From NCBI GenBank assembly GCA_023391815.1, contig JAEWAF010000135.1:44546-108545 (forward strand): a stretch of DNA of 64,000 nucleotides, given 5' to 3'. Every line of letters starts with the position of its first letter. The first letter of the stretch is position 1. The notes below the pieces were generated by a model, which made no database searches, was not told the origin of the DNA, and was given only the letters and a program-made list of their open reading frames with translations. Origin of the DNA: Pseudomonadota bacterium (GTDB lineage: Bacteria; Pseudomonadota; Gammaproteobacteria; Steroidobacterales; Steroidobacteraceae). Of this stretch, positions 1-8,186 are shown piece after piece. The translations under genes were made by a program, and so were the position numbers.

Positions 1-54
1 GCCGACCGCCACCGCGACCACGACCACGTACAGGGACAGAAGCAGTCGACGCAT
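1..54 (-). CDS. N-terminus of a membrane protein, possibly the sensor histidine kinase (partial)
   Basis: Only the first 18 codons lie in the window, reading MRRLLLSLYVVVVAVAVG. They show two arginines followed by an uninterrupted hydrophobic run, as in an N-terminal transmembrane segment or signal anchor. The ATG overlaps the stop of the upstream TonB-dependent receptor in a TGATG arrangement sharing one base, so the two are probably translationally coupled. Inference: with an OmpR-type response regulator two genes upstream on the same strand, a sensor kinase is a natural candidate, and such kinases often begin this way. The catalytic part is outside the window, so the function cannot be verified. 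Confidence 0.5.
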   Translation of the reverse strand, partial: MRRLLLSLYVVVVAVAVG

Positions 55-2090
55 CAGAATGAGATCTTGATACCGAACGACGGGAAGAACGGCAGTCCTT
101 CTTCCTCTTCCAGCCGATAGTCGGAGGAATCCGCGATTGCTTCGTATCTCACGGCGCCGCCGTTCTTGCGCGCGTAAGCGTTGATGATGTCCAGATAGTA
201 ACTGCCCTCGACGCGGCCATAGTCGAACTTGCGCTCGATGCGCAGATCGAGGCGATGATATGGCTTCGCGCGTTCGCTGTTGAGCTCGCCATACACCGGC
301 AGGTAGTAGCCGGGATAATCCGGATTCGGCTTGTTGCCGATGATGGGCGTGTACGGCATGCCGCTGCGCAGGTTCCAGCGCAGGCCGGCTTCCCAGTTGG
401 CGTTGATCCGATAGTTGAGCACCAGGTTCGCGACCACCGGCACGTCGTAATCGAACGGAATCGATTCGCCCGTGAGCTCATTGCGACGTTCGGTCTTCGC
501 GGCACTGACCGACAACCAGCCGTACCAGCGCTTGCCACGGTCGCGGTTCACCAGGATCTCGGCGCCATAGGCTTTGCCGGTGGCCGCATTTACATACAGC
601 ATCGGCTCGGGAACGTCGACGGCCACTTTGCTCAGGTCTTTATAGTACACGTCAGCGGTAATCGACCAGAGCGTGCTGGGGCGGACCGTGCCACCGAACA
701 CATAGTGCACGGCTTCGGGGGACTCCAAGGCCGGGTTGCCGAAGATCGGTACGATCTGGTCGATTTCGGGCGACTGATGATATTTGCCCCAGGATGCGTG
801 CAGCTCCAGCGCGGGATTGATTTGCCACTGAGCGGCGACGCGTGGCTCGGCGTGCGACTCGTCGAGATATTCGTTGCGCGCGAAATGCACGCCGCTGGTC
901 AGCGTGACTCCGGGCGCGATCGTCCAGATGTCTTCGAGGAAGGCGTCGGCGGTTTCGATCTCCTGCTCGTCGTTGGCCTCGGTCAGTTCGCCTTTGTTGG
1001 TTTCGCAATCGGGAGTAAAGATCGAGCAGCTCCGATACCGCACGCGGATGCCGTACTCATACGTCGATTTCTGATACTCCACGCCCGCACCGAGCGTATG
1101 TGCGTTGGACAAGCGCAAGTCGTACTGAGAGCGGAAGGTCCACTCGTCGGTGTCGATATCCAGAAACTCGGCGCCGTTGCCTTGTTTGTTCAAGCGGGAC
1201 TCGGCCACGTGGCCGACGGCCGTTTGCAATCGATGAGCGCCGTTCTCGAAGATCCAGCGCGTCGCCTGGCTGTTGAACTCGCGTTCCAGCGACGCGCGGC
1301 CGGTCGTGCCCGGGTCGAGCAGGGCGTTGTCGGAGCGAGCGCCAAGCGTAGCGGCGGCCTCGTCGCGCGCACCGATCGCAGATACCTCCACTCGATGATG
1401 CGAGCCGATGCGCCACAGATACTTCGCCTGATAGTCGTGATCCTTGGGAAACTGATCGAGCGTGACATCGTCCTCTTCGTCCGGTTGGTAGTCCGCCGCC
1501 TCGAGCAGCTTGTCGATCACGCTGACGCGCGCGCCCACATAGAACGATTGATTTTCACCGACGCCGCCTTCGAGCAGCGCGCCGGCTCGCAGCATGCTGG
1601 CATCGATCGTGGTTCTTAGCGGCTGTACGCGCGGATCGCGCAAGCTCACATCGAACACGGCGCCGGCGGCGCGACCATAACGAGAGCCGAAGCCCGCCGC
1701 CTTCAGGCCGAAATCCCGGATCAGGTTTTCGTTGAAGATGCTGTGGCCGAAATCGTGGAAGATGTAGCTCGTCGGCAAGAAGTCGACGATGAATGCGTTG
1801 TCGTCCGGGCCCGAGCCCCGCACCGCCGGCGCGCCGCCTGCTTCTTCGGTAGGCACGACGCCCGGCAGGCTGTAAATCGCTTGCAGCGGATCGCCGAAGC
1901 CGCCTGGAACGGCGAGCAGTTTCATTGTTTGGGCGCTGGGTTCGGTGGTGCGTGTGATGCGTTTGGAGCTCACCGTGACTTCTTCCAGCGTCTCGTCTCC
2001 CTGCGCGGCGTACGTTGCAGAGGTTGCTGCTCCGAATGCGCATACGCTTACGATCACTGGTCTTGCTAGGCCGGCCCGACGCATCTTCAT
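54..2090 (-). CDS. TonB-dependent outer-membrane receptor
   Basis: Predicted protein of 678 residues. It has a signal peptide ending near TSATYAA, then a TonB-box-like LEEVTVSS, a plug domain (roughly residues 50-165, with PGGFGDPLQAIYSLPGV and a VRGSGPDDNAFIVDF segment), then a beta-barrel with many aromatic strands and a terminal phenylalanine (GIKISF), as expected for BamA-dependent insertion. TonB-dependent receptors import metal chelates or bulky nutrients using TonB energy; the substrate is not evident here. The ATG at 2090 is used; an ATG at 2084 has better spacing from the only GAGG-like ribosome site. An open frame continuing upstream of 2090 would run into the response regulator gene and was rejected. 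A terminator-like hairpin lies 9 bases upstream of the start. Confidence 0.9.
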   Translation of the reverse strand: MKMRRAGLARPVIVSVCAFGAATSATYAAQGDETLEEVTVSSKRITRTTEPSAQTMKLLAVPGGFGDPLQAIYSLPGVVPTEEAGGAPAVRGSGPDDNAFIVDFLPTSYIFHDFGHSIFNENLIRDFGLKAAGFGSRYGRAAGAVFDVSLRDPRVQPLRTTIDASMLRAGALLEGGVGENQSFYVGARVSVIDKLLEAADYQPDEEDDVTLDQFPKDHDYQAKYLWRIGSHHRVEVSAIGARDEAAATLGARSDNALLDPGTTGRASLEREFNSQATRWIFENGAHRLQTAVGHVAESRLNKQGNGAEFLDIDTDEWTFRSQYDLRLSNAHTLGAGVEYQKSTYEYGIRVRYRSCSIFTPDCETNKGELTEANDEQEIETADAFLEDIWTIAPGVTLTSGVHFARNEYLDESHAEPRVAAQWQINPALELHASWGKYHQSPEIDQIVPIFGNPALESPEAVHYVFGGTVRPSTLWSITADVYYKDLSKVAVDVPEPMLYVNAATGKAYGAEILVNRDRGKRWYGWLSVSAAKTERRNELTGESIPFDYDVPVVANLVLNYRINANWEAGLRWNLRSGMPYTPIIGNKPNPDYPGYYLPVYGELNSERAKPYHRLDLRIERKFDYGRVEGSYYLDIINAYARKNGGAVRYEAIADSSDYRLEEEEGLPFFPSFGIKISF

Positions 2091-2098
2091 CCTCAAAC

Positions 2099-2118
2099 AA
2101 AAAAGCCGCAGGCGCGGC
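2099..2118 (-). terminator. Terminator or attenuator between response regulator and receptor
   Basis: On the minus strand the sequence reads GCCGC, a four-base loop GCCT, GCGGC and then six T residues. This is a compact intrinsic-terminator pattern. It lies downstream of the response regulator stop and only 9 bases ahead of the receptor start, so it may end regulator transcription or act as an attenuator in the receptor leader. Confidence 0.5.
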
Positions 2119-2199
2119 GATCGGTGGGTAGCGTAAAGAAGCGCTCGCGCCGGATCAGTGAGGTCTCGGTATCCGTCTGTAACGGTTTGTAACGAGCGC

Positions 2200-2919
2200 C
2201 TACCAGGCGTCGGGCACGAACAAATAACCTCTGCCGCGCACGGTCTTGATCCGCGTTGGCGGCGTGGCGGTGTCTTGCAGCTTGGCGCGCAGGCGGGAGA
2301 TGCCGATGTCGATCGAACGGTCGAGGCCGTCGTAGTCGATTCCGCGCAGACTCGCAAGGATTGCGTCGCGACTGAGCACCGTGCCAGCGGCGCTGGCCAG
2401 CAGCCAGAGCAGATCGAACTCACCGGTGGTGAGCTCGACACTTTCGCCAGCCAGCGTCACGCGCCGTGCCGACTGATCGATGCTGAACGAGCCGAATGAA
2501 AAGGTCCTCGGCTCGGAGACGTGTGTGGCGGAATTTTGACTGGTGCGCCTGAGCAGGGCGCGAATGCGGGCGAGGAGCACCCGAGGCTCGACGGGTTTTT
2601 TCACATAGTCATCGGCGCCAAGCTCCAGGCCGATGATTTCGTCGATGTCGTCGTCGCGCGCCGTGAGCATGAGAATGGGCCCTGCATACTCGGCGCGCAC
2701 CCGACGACACACGTCCATGCCGTTCAGGCCCGGTAGTAACACGTCCAGCACGACCAGATCCGGGGCCTCGCGCAAGATACGCTCGGCCCCGGAATCGCCG
2801 CGATGGTCCACCTCTACGAGGAGCTCATGTTCCCGGAGATACTCACCAATCAACGCCGCGAGCTGCACGTCGTCTTCGACGAGCAGGATGCGGGTCGGCC
2901 TGGCGGTGGGATTGCTCAT
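2200..2919 (-). CDS. OmpR/PhoB-family response regulator
   Basis: Protein of 239 residues with a receiver domain (residues about 9-120) and a winged-helix DNA-binding domain (about 145-237). Visible receiver features are the acidic pair in LLVEDD, the phosphoacceptor Asp59 in DLVVLDVLLPG, the Thr in LMLTARDDD and the Lys in ADDYVKKP. The output domain shows the SVELTTGEFDLLWLLA and IKTVRGRGYLF signatures of the OmpR class. The ATG at 2919 is preferred over an upstream GTG at 2946 that nearly touches the secDF stop. It lies 27 bases after secDF on the same strand and upstream of a TonB-dependent receptor, which may be its target. Confidence 0.92.
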   Translation of the reverse strand: MSNPTARPTRILLVEDDVQLAALIGEYLREHELLVEVDHRGDSGAERILREAPDLVVLDVLLPGLNGMDVCRRVRAEYAGPILMLTARDDDIDEIIGLELGADDYVKKPVEPRVLLARIRALLRRTSQNSATHVSEPRTFSFGSFSIDQSARRVTLAGESVELTTGEFDLLWLLASAAGTVLSRDAILASLRGIDYDGLDRSIDIGISRLRAKLQDTATPPTRIKTVRGRGYLFVPDAW

Positions 2920-2946
2920 GCCGCGATTGTCCCATAGGAGCGGCAC

Positions 2947-5259
2947 TCATGGCGTGACCTCCTGCAAGGCCGGCGGACGATGTTTGATCCGCTCGCCGAG
3001 GAACAGCAGGATGGGCGCGGCGATGAAGACAGACGAGCTGGCCGCGACGATGATGCCGAACGTCATGGGCACGGCGAAACTAGCAACCGTTGCGCCACCC
3101 CAGAGCGCCATGGGCAGCATGGCGAGGAATGCAGTCACCGATGTGAACAGCGAGCGGGCCAGCGTTTCGTTGATGCTTCGATCGATGATCTGGCGTAACG
3201 GAACATCGGGATGCAAGCGCAGGTTCTCGCGCATCCGGTCGTACACCACGACCTTGTCGTTGACCGAGTAGCCGATCAACGTCAGCAACGCGGCGATGGC
3301 CGTCAGGTTGAACTCCAGGCCGGTCAGCGCGAAGAAGCCGATGACCTTGGTGGTATCGAGCACCAGTGTGGCGATGGCGCCGACGGCGAAATGCCAGTCG
3401 AAGCGGATCCAGATGTAAATGAACATCGCGACGCTGGCGAACAGCACGGCGAGAATGCCCGCATCCGTCAGCTCGCCGCTGATCTTCGGACCGATGATAT
3501 CCACCCGGTCGAAGTTGGCCGTCGGCTCGACTTCCAGAATGGCCGCCTTGGCGCGCTCGGCGACCTCGGTCTGCGCGGACGCATCGGCGTCGGGCTGCTG
3601 TTGAATGCGGACCAGAACGGTCTTGCCATCCCCGTCGGCTTGCTGAAGGCTGACTTCACCCAGATTTGCCTGCTCGAGGTTGGCGCGAATGTCTGCTATC
3701 GGCATGGTCGCTGGCGCGGACGCTTCGATGATCGTGCCGCCGGTGAAATCCACGCCATAGTTCAAGCCCGGCTTCACGAACAGCATCAATGAGGCCACCG
3801 ACAGGACCAGCGACACGCCGAGGCCGACGAAACGCGCCCGCATGAATTGGAAATTCGCGGTGGCGTTGCGCCAGCTCGCCGGCAGCAGCGAGCCAATGAC
3901 GAACTGCCTGGGTCGACGCCATTTCAGCCACAACGCCATGATGCTCTTCACGACCGTGACGGCGGTGAACATCGAGATCGCGATGCCGAGCGCCATCGTG
4001 ACCGCGAAGCCACGCACCGGCCCCGAGCCAAACCAGAACAACAGCGCGGTCGCGATCAACGCAGTCACGTTCGAATCGATGATGGTCGCGTATGCGCGAT
4101 CGAAGCCATTCGTGAGTGCGGCTATGGCCGACTTGCCGTTGCGAGTCTCCTCGCGAATGCGTTCGTTGATCAGAACGTTCGCATCGACTGCCAACCCGAT
4201 GCCCAGCACGATGCCGGCGATGCCGGGCAAAGTCAGCGTGGCGCCGAGCAACGTGAGAGCCGCAAGCGTCAACGCGACGTTGATGACGAGCGCGAGGTTG
4301 GCGACGACGCCCCAGCCCCGATACAGCACCGTCATGAATACGAGCACGAAGAGCAAGCCCGCTGCGCCGGTGATCGCGCCCATGCGAATCGCGTCGCTGC
4401 CGAGATCGGGGCCGACCATGCGCTCTTCCACGATCTGCAACGGCACCGGCAACGCGCCCGCGCGCAACAGTGCGGAGAGCGAGCTCGTCTCGGCGGCGGT
4501 GAAGTTGCCTTGAATCTGTCCCGAGCCGCCGATGATCGGTTCTTCGATGACGGGCGCGCTGATCACTTTGCCGTCGAGCACGATGGCGAATTGCCGACCG
4601 ACGTTGTCGATGGTGATCTTCGCGAACTGCTTGGCGCCGGCGTCGTCGAAGCGGAACGAAACCACCGGCCGACCGGTCTGGCTGTCGATTCCGCTGTTCG
4701 CCTGCACCAGGCGCTCGCCCTGAAGCAGCGGTCGCTGCTGCAAGATGTAGTGAATGTCTTCGTCGGCGGCGGGAACACGAATGGTGCCGATGGGTGGGGC
4801 GCTTCGGCTGGGCGCGCTCCACGATTCCACGCGATGAAAAGTCAGCTTCGCCGTGCTACCCAAGAGCGTGCGGATCGCTGCAGGATCTTGCATGCCGGGC
4901 AGCTGGACCAGGATTCGACTGGTGCCGAGCGCCTGCACGGTCGGCTCCGCGACACCGATGGCGTCGATGCGACGACGGACAATCTCGATACTCTGCTGAA
5001 GCGCTGACTGTCGGCGCGCCGTTGCAGCGAGAGCATCGAGACCTTCTTCCTCGATCTCCTTTTGCAGAGCGCGCTCGTCGATCTCGAGCACCAGATGCGC
5101 GCCCCCGCGCAGATCCAGGCCCAAGGCGACTTGCTTGTGCGGCAGCCAGTCGGGCCACGCCTCCAGTTGCCGTGAAGACAGCAGGCTCGGTAAAGCAATC
5201 AAACTACCAATGACGATGACGAGCCCGTACAACACGAGCTTCCATTTGGAAGGGACCAT
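2947..5259 (-). CDS. secDF: Fused SecD-SecF protein translocase accessory subunit
   Basis: Protein of 770 residues joining SecD (about 1-450) and SecF (about 470-770), RND-superfamily membrane proteins that use proton motive force to help release Sec substrates at the periplasmic face. SecD features are an N-terminal transmembrane helix, LGLDLRGG at 46-53 and the repeated transmembrane region containing GIVLGIGLAVDANVLI. SecF features are NYGVDFTGGT near residue 500 and LTLIGYSVNDKVVVYDR. The ATG at 5259 follows a good GGGAGA ribosome site; the open frame extends further upstream without support. SecD and SecF are normally separate in gammaproteobacteria. No YajC gene lies beside it, so this may be an additional copy. 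Confidence 0.93.
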   Translation of the reverse strand: MVPSKWKLVLYGLVIVIGSLIALPSLLSSRQLEAWPDWLPHKQVALGLDLRGGAHLVLEIDERALQKEIEEEGLDALAATARRQSALQQSIEIVRRRIDAIGVAEPTVQALGTSRILVQLPGMQDPAAIRTLLGSTAKLTFHRVESWSAPSRSAPPIGTIRVPAADEDIHYILQQRPLLQGERLVQANSGIDSQTGRPVVSFRFDDAGAKQFAKITIDNVGRQFAIVLDGKVISAPVIEEPIIGGSGQIQGNFTAAETSSLSALLRAGALPVPLQIVEERMVGPDLGSDAIRMGAITGAAGLLFVLVFMTVLYRGWGVVANLALVINVALTLAALTLLGATLTLPGIAGIVLGIGLAVDANVLINERIREETRNGKSAIAALTNGFDRAYATIIDSNVTALIATALLFWFGSGPVRGFAVTMALGIAISMFTAVTVVKSIMALWLKWRRPRQFVIGSLLPASWRNATANFQFMRARFVGLGVSLVLSVASLMLFVKPGLNYGVDFTGGTIIEASAPATMPIADIRANLEQANLGEVSLQQADGDGKTVLVRIQQQPDADASAQTEVAERAKAAILEVEPTANFDRVDIIGPKISGELTDAGILAVLFASVAMFIYIWIRFDWHFAVGAIATLVLDTTKVIGFFALTGLEFNLTAIAALLTLIGYSVNDKVVVYDRMRENLRLHPDVPLRQIIDRSINETLARSLFTSVTAFLAMLPMALWGGATVASFAVPMTFGIIVAASSSVFIAAPILLFLGERIKHRPPALQEVTP

Positions 5260-5347
5260 GAACTTCTCCCGTCGATCTGCGCGACGCGCGCGCATGCCGG
5301 CCGTCACTGCGCGCAGCAGTGCCGTTGCCGGAACGAAATGACACCGC

Positions 5348-5722
5348 TCAGGTGTTTGCGGGAGGTGCTCTGGGTTGAGCAGGGGAGCGCGCCGGTCGTG
5401 TGACTGGCGCGTGAGATGTCGTATCGAGCCACTGATCCGGCTGGAAACGTAGTGCAATGGTGCAGATCGGCGAGAGTGCGAGGGGCGCGCTTCCGATGCG
5501 CGTCGGATCGGACCGACGGCGATCGCTCGTCTGCAACGACAAATGCCGATCCGCTGAAACAACGGCGACCGGCGAGTCGACGCCATCGAACATGCCGGAC
5601 GCGAACGAGCGGGCCTGCGCGGGATTGAGCAGCGCCGCCCACCAGACAACAGCAATGAGCGCGAGCCACGAGGGCCCGCTCATGCTGAAAGTCCGCGACC
5701 GGAATGTGAATGGAATATGCAT
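5348..5722 (-). CDS. Small putative exported protein, unknown function
   Basis: An open frame of 124 residues whose N-terminus looks like a signal peptide: basic start, hydrophobic core around WLALIAVVWWAALL and an NPAQA cleavage-like end. The remainder is Arg/Pro/Ser-rich and matches nothing I recognise. An internal ATG at 5683 (MSGPSWLAL) would give a shorter, more typical signal peptide. Neither start has a clear Shine-Dalgarno sequence. It sits between secDF and the NhaR-like gene, all on the minus strand. In DNA of this composition a chance open frame of this length is possible; the hydrophobic leader is the only positive evidence. Confidence 0.4.
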   Translation of the reverse strand: MHIPFTFRSRTFSMSGPSWLALIAVVWWAALLNPAQARSFASGMFDGVDSPVAVVSADRHLSLQTSDRRRSDPTRIGSAPLALSPICTIALRFQPDQWLDTTSHAPVTRPARSPAQPRAPPANT

Positions 5723-5770
5723 TGCTGCAGGCAGGCTAGATCATGTTTCGATCTCGGGCAACTCACCAGC

Positions 5771-6685
5771 TCAGGTTTGAGAGAACAACTGTCGGGCGTT
5801 GTCCGTCATCGCGGCCACGGCGGGATGTTTGACTTTGCGTTCCGCCGAAATCGCATAGAACTCCGACTTCACGCCCTTGGCCAGGCCGATCCGAACGAAG
5901 CCCAGCTGTTTTCTAAACGAATTTTCCAGCACCGAAGGCACTGGCGCGAAACCGTGTCCTTCACGGGCGAACTCCCGCAACATGGCGTAGTCCTCGAATT
6001 CGCCGAGCAGCAATGGCCGCACGTTCTGCCGATCGAGCCATTGGTCGAGTGCCCGCCGGATGGCTGTGTCGTCGGTGGGAAGTAGCACGGGCACGCCGTC
6101 CAGCGATTTCGGAAAGTCACGGCGCAGCGTCTTTGCGAGCGTCGGCGTCGCCATCCAATAAACATTGCAGCTGCCGAGCGGATGACTGTAGGCGCGAACG
6201 TTGAGCGACGGCGTCACCGGCGCATCCGAGAGCACCACATCGATTTCATGAATCGCGAGGTCCGCGACCAGTCGCTCCAGGGTGCCTTCGCGACAGATGA
6301 CGCGCACCGACTGTTTCAGCTGCAGGCTGGGCTCGACGATCCGGTAAGCGATTTCCTTGGGCAGCACGTCGTCGATGCCGATCAGCAATTTCAAGGGTCG
6401 CGACGAGGGACGCTGTTCCAGCGCTTCCATCAGCTCCTGTCCGAGTCCGAAAATCTCGTTCGCGTAGCTGTAGACTAGACGCCCGACTTCCGTGGGTACG
6501 AGCGTGCGGCCCGATTTCACCAGCAATTTCTCGCCGAGCCGTTCTTCAAGCGTGCGCAGTTGCGCGCTGATCGTCGGTGCCGCCAGTGCCAGTTCTTCGC
6601 ACGCGCGAGTCAGGCTGCCTGTACGGACCACCGACCAGAAATACAGCAGATGCTGGTAGTTGAGCCGGCGGATCACATTGCTCAT
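5771..6685 (-). CDS. nhaR: LysR-family regulator, NhaR-like
   Basis: Protein of 304 residues. It has an N-terminal winged helix-turn-helix (LNYQHLLYFWSVVRTGSLTRACEELALAAPTIS spread over residues 8-41) and a LysR co-inducer domain. NYxHLxYFW, the TISAQLRTLEERLGEKL region, LGEFEDYAMLREF and the C-terminal FYAISAERKVKHPAVAAM closely resemble NhaR, which in enterobacteria activates the Na+/H+ antiporter gene nhaA in response to sodium. No antiporter gene lies in the window, so the target is uncertain. It is divergent from the Rnk-like gene; the 116-base region between contains two short palindromes that could be binding sites. Confidence 0.85.
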   Translation of the reverse strand: MSNVIRRLNYQHLLYFWSVVRTGSLTRACEELALAAPTISAQLRTLEERLGEKLLVKSGRTLVPTEVGRLVYSYANEIFGLGQELMEALEQRPSSRPLKLLIGIDDVLPKEIAYRIVEPSLQLKQSVRVICREGTLERLVADLAIHEIDVVLSDAPVTPSLNVRAYSHPLGSCNVYWMATPTLAKTLRRDFPKSLDGVPVLLPTDDTAIRRALDQWLDRQNVRPLLLGEFEDYAMLREFAREGHGFAPVPSVLENSFRKQLGFVRIGLAKGVKSEFYAISAERKVKHPAVAAMTDNARQLFSQT

Positions 6686-6703
6686 GACGCTCTCCAGCGA
6701 AGC

Positions 6704-6745
6704 TCGAAGCTTCGACTATATGAAACGGACTTCAAGAATAATTCT
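6704..6745. promoter_or_regulatory. Palindromes in the LysR/Rnk divergent region
   Basis: Two perfect palindromes lie close together: TCGAAGCTTCGA at 6704-6715 and AGAATAATTCT at 6735-6745. The surrounding DNA is locally AT-rich, as expected for a divergent promoter region. LysR regulators commonly bind dyads upstream of their own gene, so these are plausible operators. No start site can be assigned from sequence alone. Confidence 0.35.
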
Positions 6746-6801
6746 AATTGATCGAACTTAGTATCGGCTGCACCATACTCGGCGAACCTTGCCAGGAGTG
6801 A

Positions 6802-7206
6802 ATGATGCGTGATCAGCCGATCGTGATTTCCGAGCCCGATGCCCGCGTGCTGCGCGGTCTGCTCGCTCGTGCCGCCAACGGCCATGATCAGGAGCACTTG
6901 GAAGAGCTGAGCCTGGAGCTGGAGCGTGCGCAAGTGTTGCAGCCGGAGCAGGTCGCGCCCGACGTCGTCACCATGCACAAGCTGTTGCGCATCCTCGACC
7001 TCAGCAACGGCTCGAGCCAGGAGCTGACGCTGGTCAGTCCCGCCGAGGCGAACGTGAGCGCGCGACGCATTTCCGTGCTGGCGCCGCTTGGAACGGCGCT
7101 GCTCGGTTATCGCGAAGGCGATGAAGTCGAATGGGTCATGCCCGGCGGCGTGCGTCGCTTGCGAATCGAGTCCGTGCAGGCGGCCGTGACCGCTGGAGCG
7201 CATTAG
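6802..7206 (+). CDS. rnk: Rnk-like regulator of nucleoside diphosphate kinase (GreA/GreB C-terminal fold)
   Basis: Protein of 134 residues. The first 50 residues form a short helical region and residues about 75-130 match the GreA/GreB C-terminal FKBP-like domain, including RRISVLAPLGTALLGYREGDEVEWVMPGG. That combination and length are typical of Rnk, an RNA-polymerase-associated protein that influences nucleoside diphosphate kinase levels in pseudomonads and E. coli. An AGGAG site at 6794-6798 is spaced better for the second ATG at 6805 than for the first at 6802, so the first Met may not be used. A universal stress protein gene follows 26 bases later, suggesting a small stress-related operon. 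Confidence 0.85.
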   Translation: MMRDQPIVISEPDARVLRGLLARAANGHDQEHLEELSLELERAQVLQPEQVAPDVVTMHKLLRILDLSNGSSQELTLVSPAEANVSARRISVLAPLGTALLGYREGDEVEWVMPGGVRRLRIESVQAAVTAGAH

Positions 7207-7232
7207 CGATTCAATCGAAGAGGAGAGCTCAG

Positions 7233-8114
7233 ATGCCGAGACTGCTGTGTGCGACCGACCTGCTGCCCAAAACTGAAGCGGCGATCGATCGCGCGGGGTT
7301 GCTCGCCGAGCAACTGCAAGCACAGCTGTCCTTGATGCACGTCGTTTCACCGGTGGCTTCGGAGCTCAATCTCGAACAGGCGTTACAGCACGCCATCACC
7401 GGACTGAACGCGCGCGCTCGTCCGCCGTCGTGGCGCGCCGGTCCGACGCCGGAAGTCGTCGTACGCACCGGCAATCCGGCTCGATTGATCATCGATTCGA
7501 TCGACAAACATCGCGTCGATCTGCTGATCATGGGCCCGCATCGCAAGCGAGGCATGCGCGATGTGCTCGAGGGCACGATGGCCGAGAAGATCCTCAATAC
7601 CCGCCAGTGCCCGTTGCTCATCGTGCAGCAGCCAGCGGCGGCTGAGTATCGACAGGTGCTGTTGGCGCTCGACGTGGCGGAAGAATCAGGCGCGGCCGTG
7701 CGAGCGGCGGAAACTCTGGTGCTCAACCCTCGAGCGCAGGCGATGGTGATGCATGTCTGCGAGCCACCGTATCAGGGCATGCTCAGATCCGCCGGCGTGG
7801 GCACACAGGAAATCATCTCGTACGTCAACGAGTCCCGACGTGAAGCAGCGGGTGAGATTCGCGATCTGCTCAGGCGTTCGAGCGCCGATCACACGCGCTA
7901 TGGCGTCGTGATCGGAGAGAGTCATCCGGCGCGAGCGATTCGTCGCGCGGTTGAAATGTACCAGCCCGACCTGCTCGTGATGGGCACCAGCGGTGGACGT
8001 GTGCGGCGGGCATTGATCGGCAGCGTCGCCAGTCAGGTCATGGATGCAGCGGGATGCGACGTGCTGGTCGTGCCACGCGGTTCGATGCCGGTCCGACCCG
8101 CTGGTCTGCACTGA
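7233..8114 (+). CDS. Universal stress protein with two Usp domains
   Basis: Protein of 293 residues built from two tandem UspA domains (about 1-140 and 145-290). Each domain ends in the nucleotide-binding signature: GPHRKRGMRDVLEGTMAEKI followed by PLLIV in the first, and GTSGGRVRRALIGSVASQV followed by DVLVV in the second. Tandem Usp proteins are cytoplasmic and usually induced by stress or starvation, binding ATP. The ATG at 7233 follows AGGAG at 7221-7225 with ideal spacing, so the longer upstream open frame overlapping rnk is discarded. It probably shares a transcript with rnk. Confidence 0.92.
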   Translation: MPRLLCATDLLPKTEAAIDRAGLLAEQLQAQLSLMHVVSPVASELNLEQALQHAITGLNARARPPSWRAGPTPEVVVRTGNPARLIIDSIDKHRVDLLIMGPHRKRGMRDVLEGTMAEKILNTRQCPLLIVQQPAAAEYRQVLLALDVAEESGAAVRAAETLVLNPRAQAMVMHVCEPPYQGMLRSAGVGTQEIISYVNESRREAAGEIRDLLRRSSADHTRYGVVIGESHPARAIRRAVEMYQPDLLVMGTSGGRVRRALIGSVASQVMDAAGCDVLVVPRGSMPVRPAGLH

Positions 8115-8186
8115 GCCGCATTCCTTTCGACATTGCTTACGCCGCCTGCGTGTGCTGACATGGGCGCGATGTCGGGGGAACGCTGT

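Noticed and set aside
255..1619. Long open frame on the plus strand opposite the TonB-dependent receptor
   Set aside because: High GC produces open antisense frames; it has no signal, domain or ribosome site, while the minus strand encodes a clear receptor.
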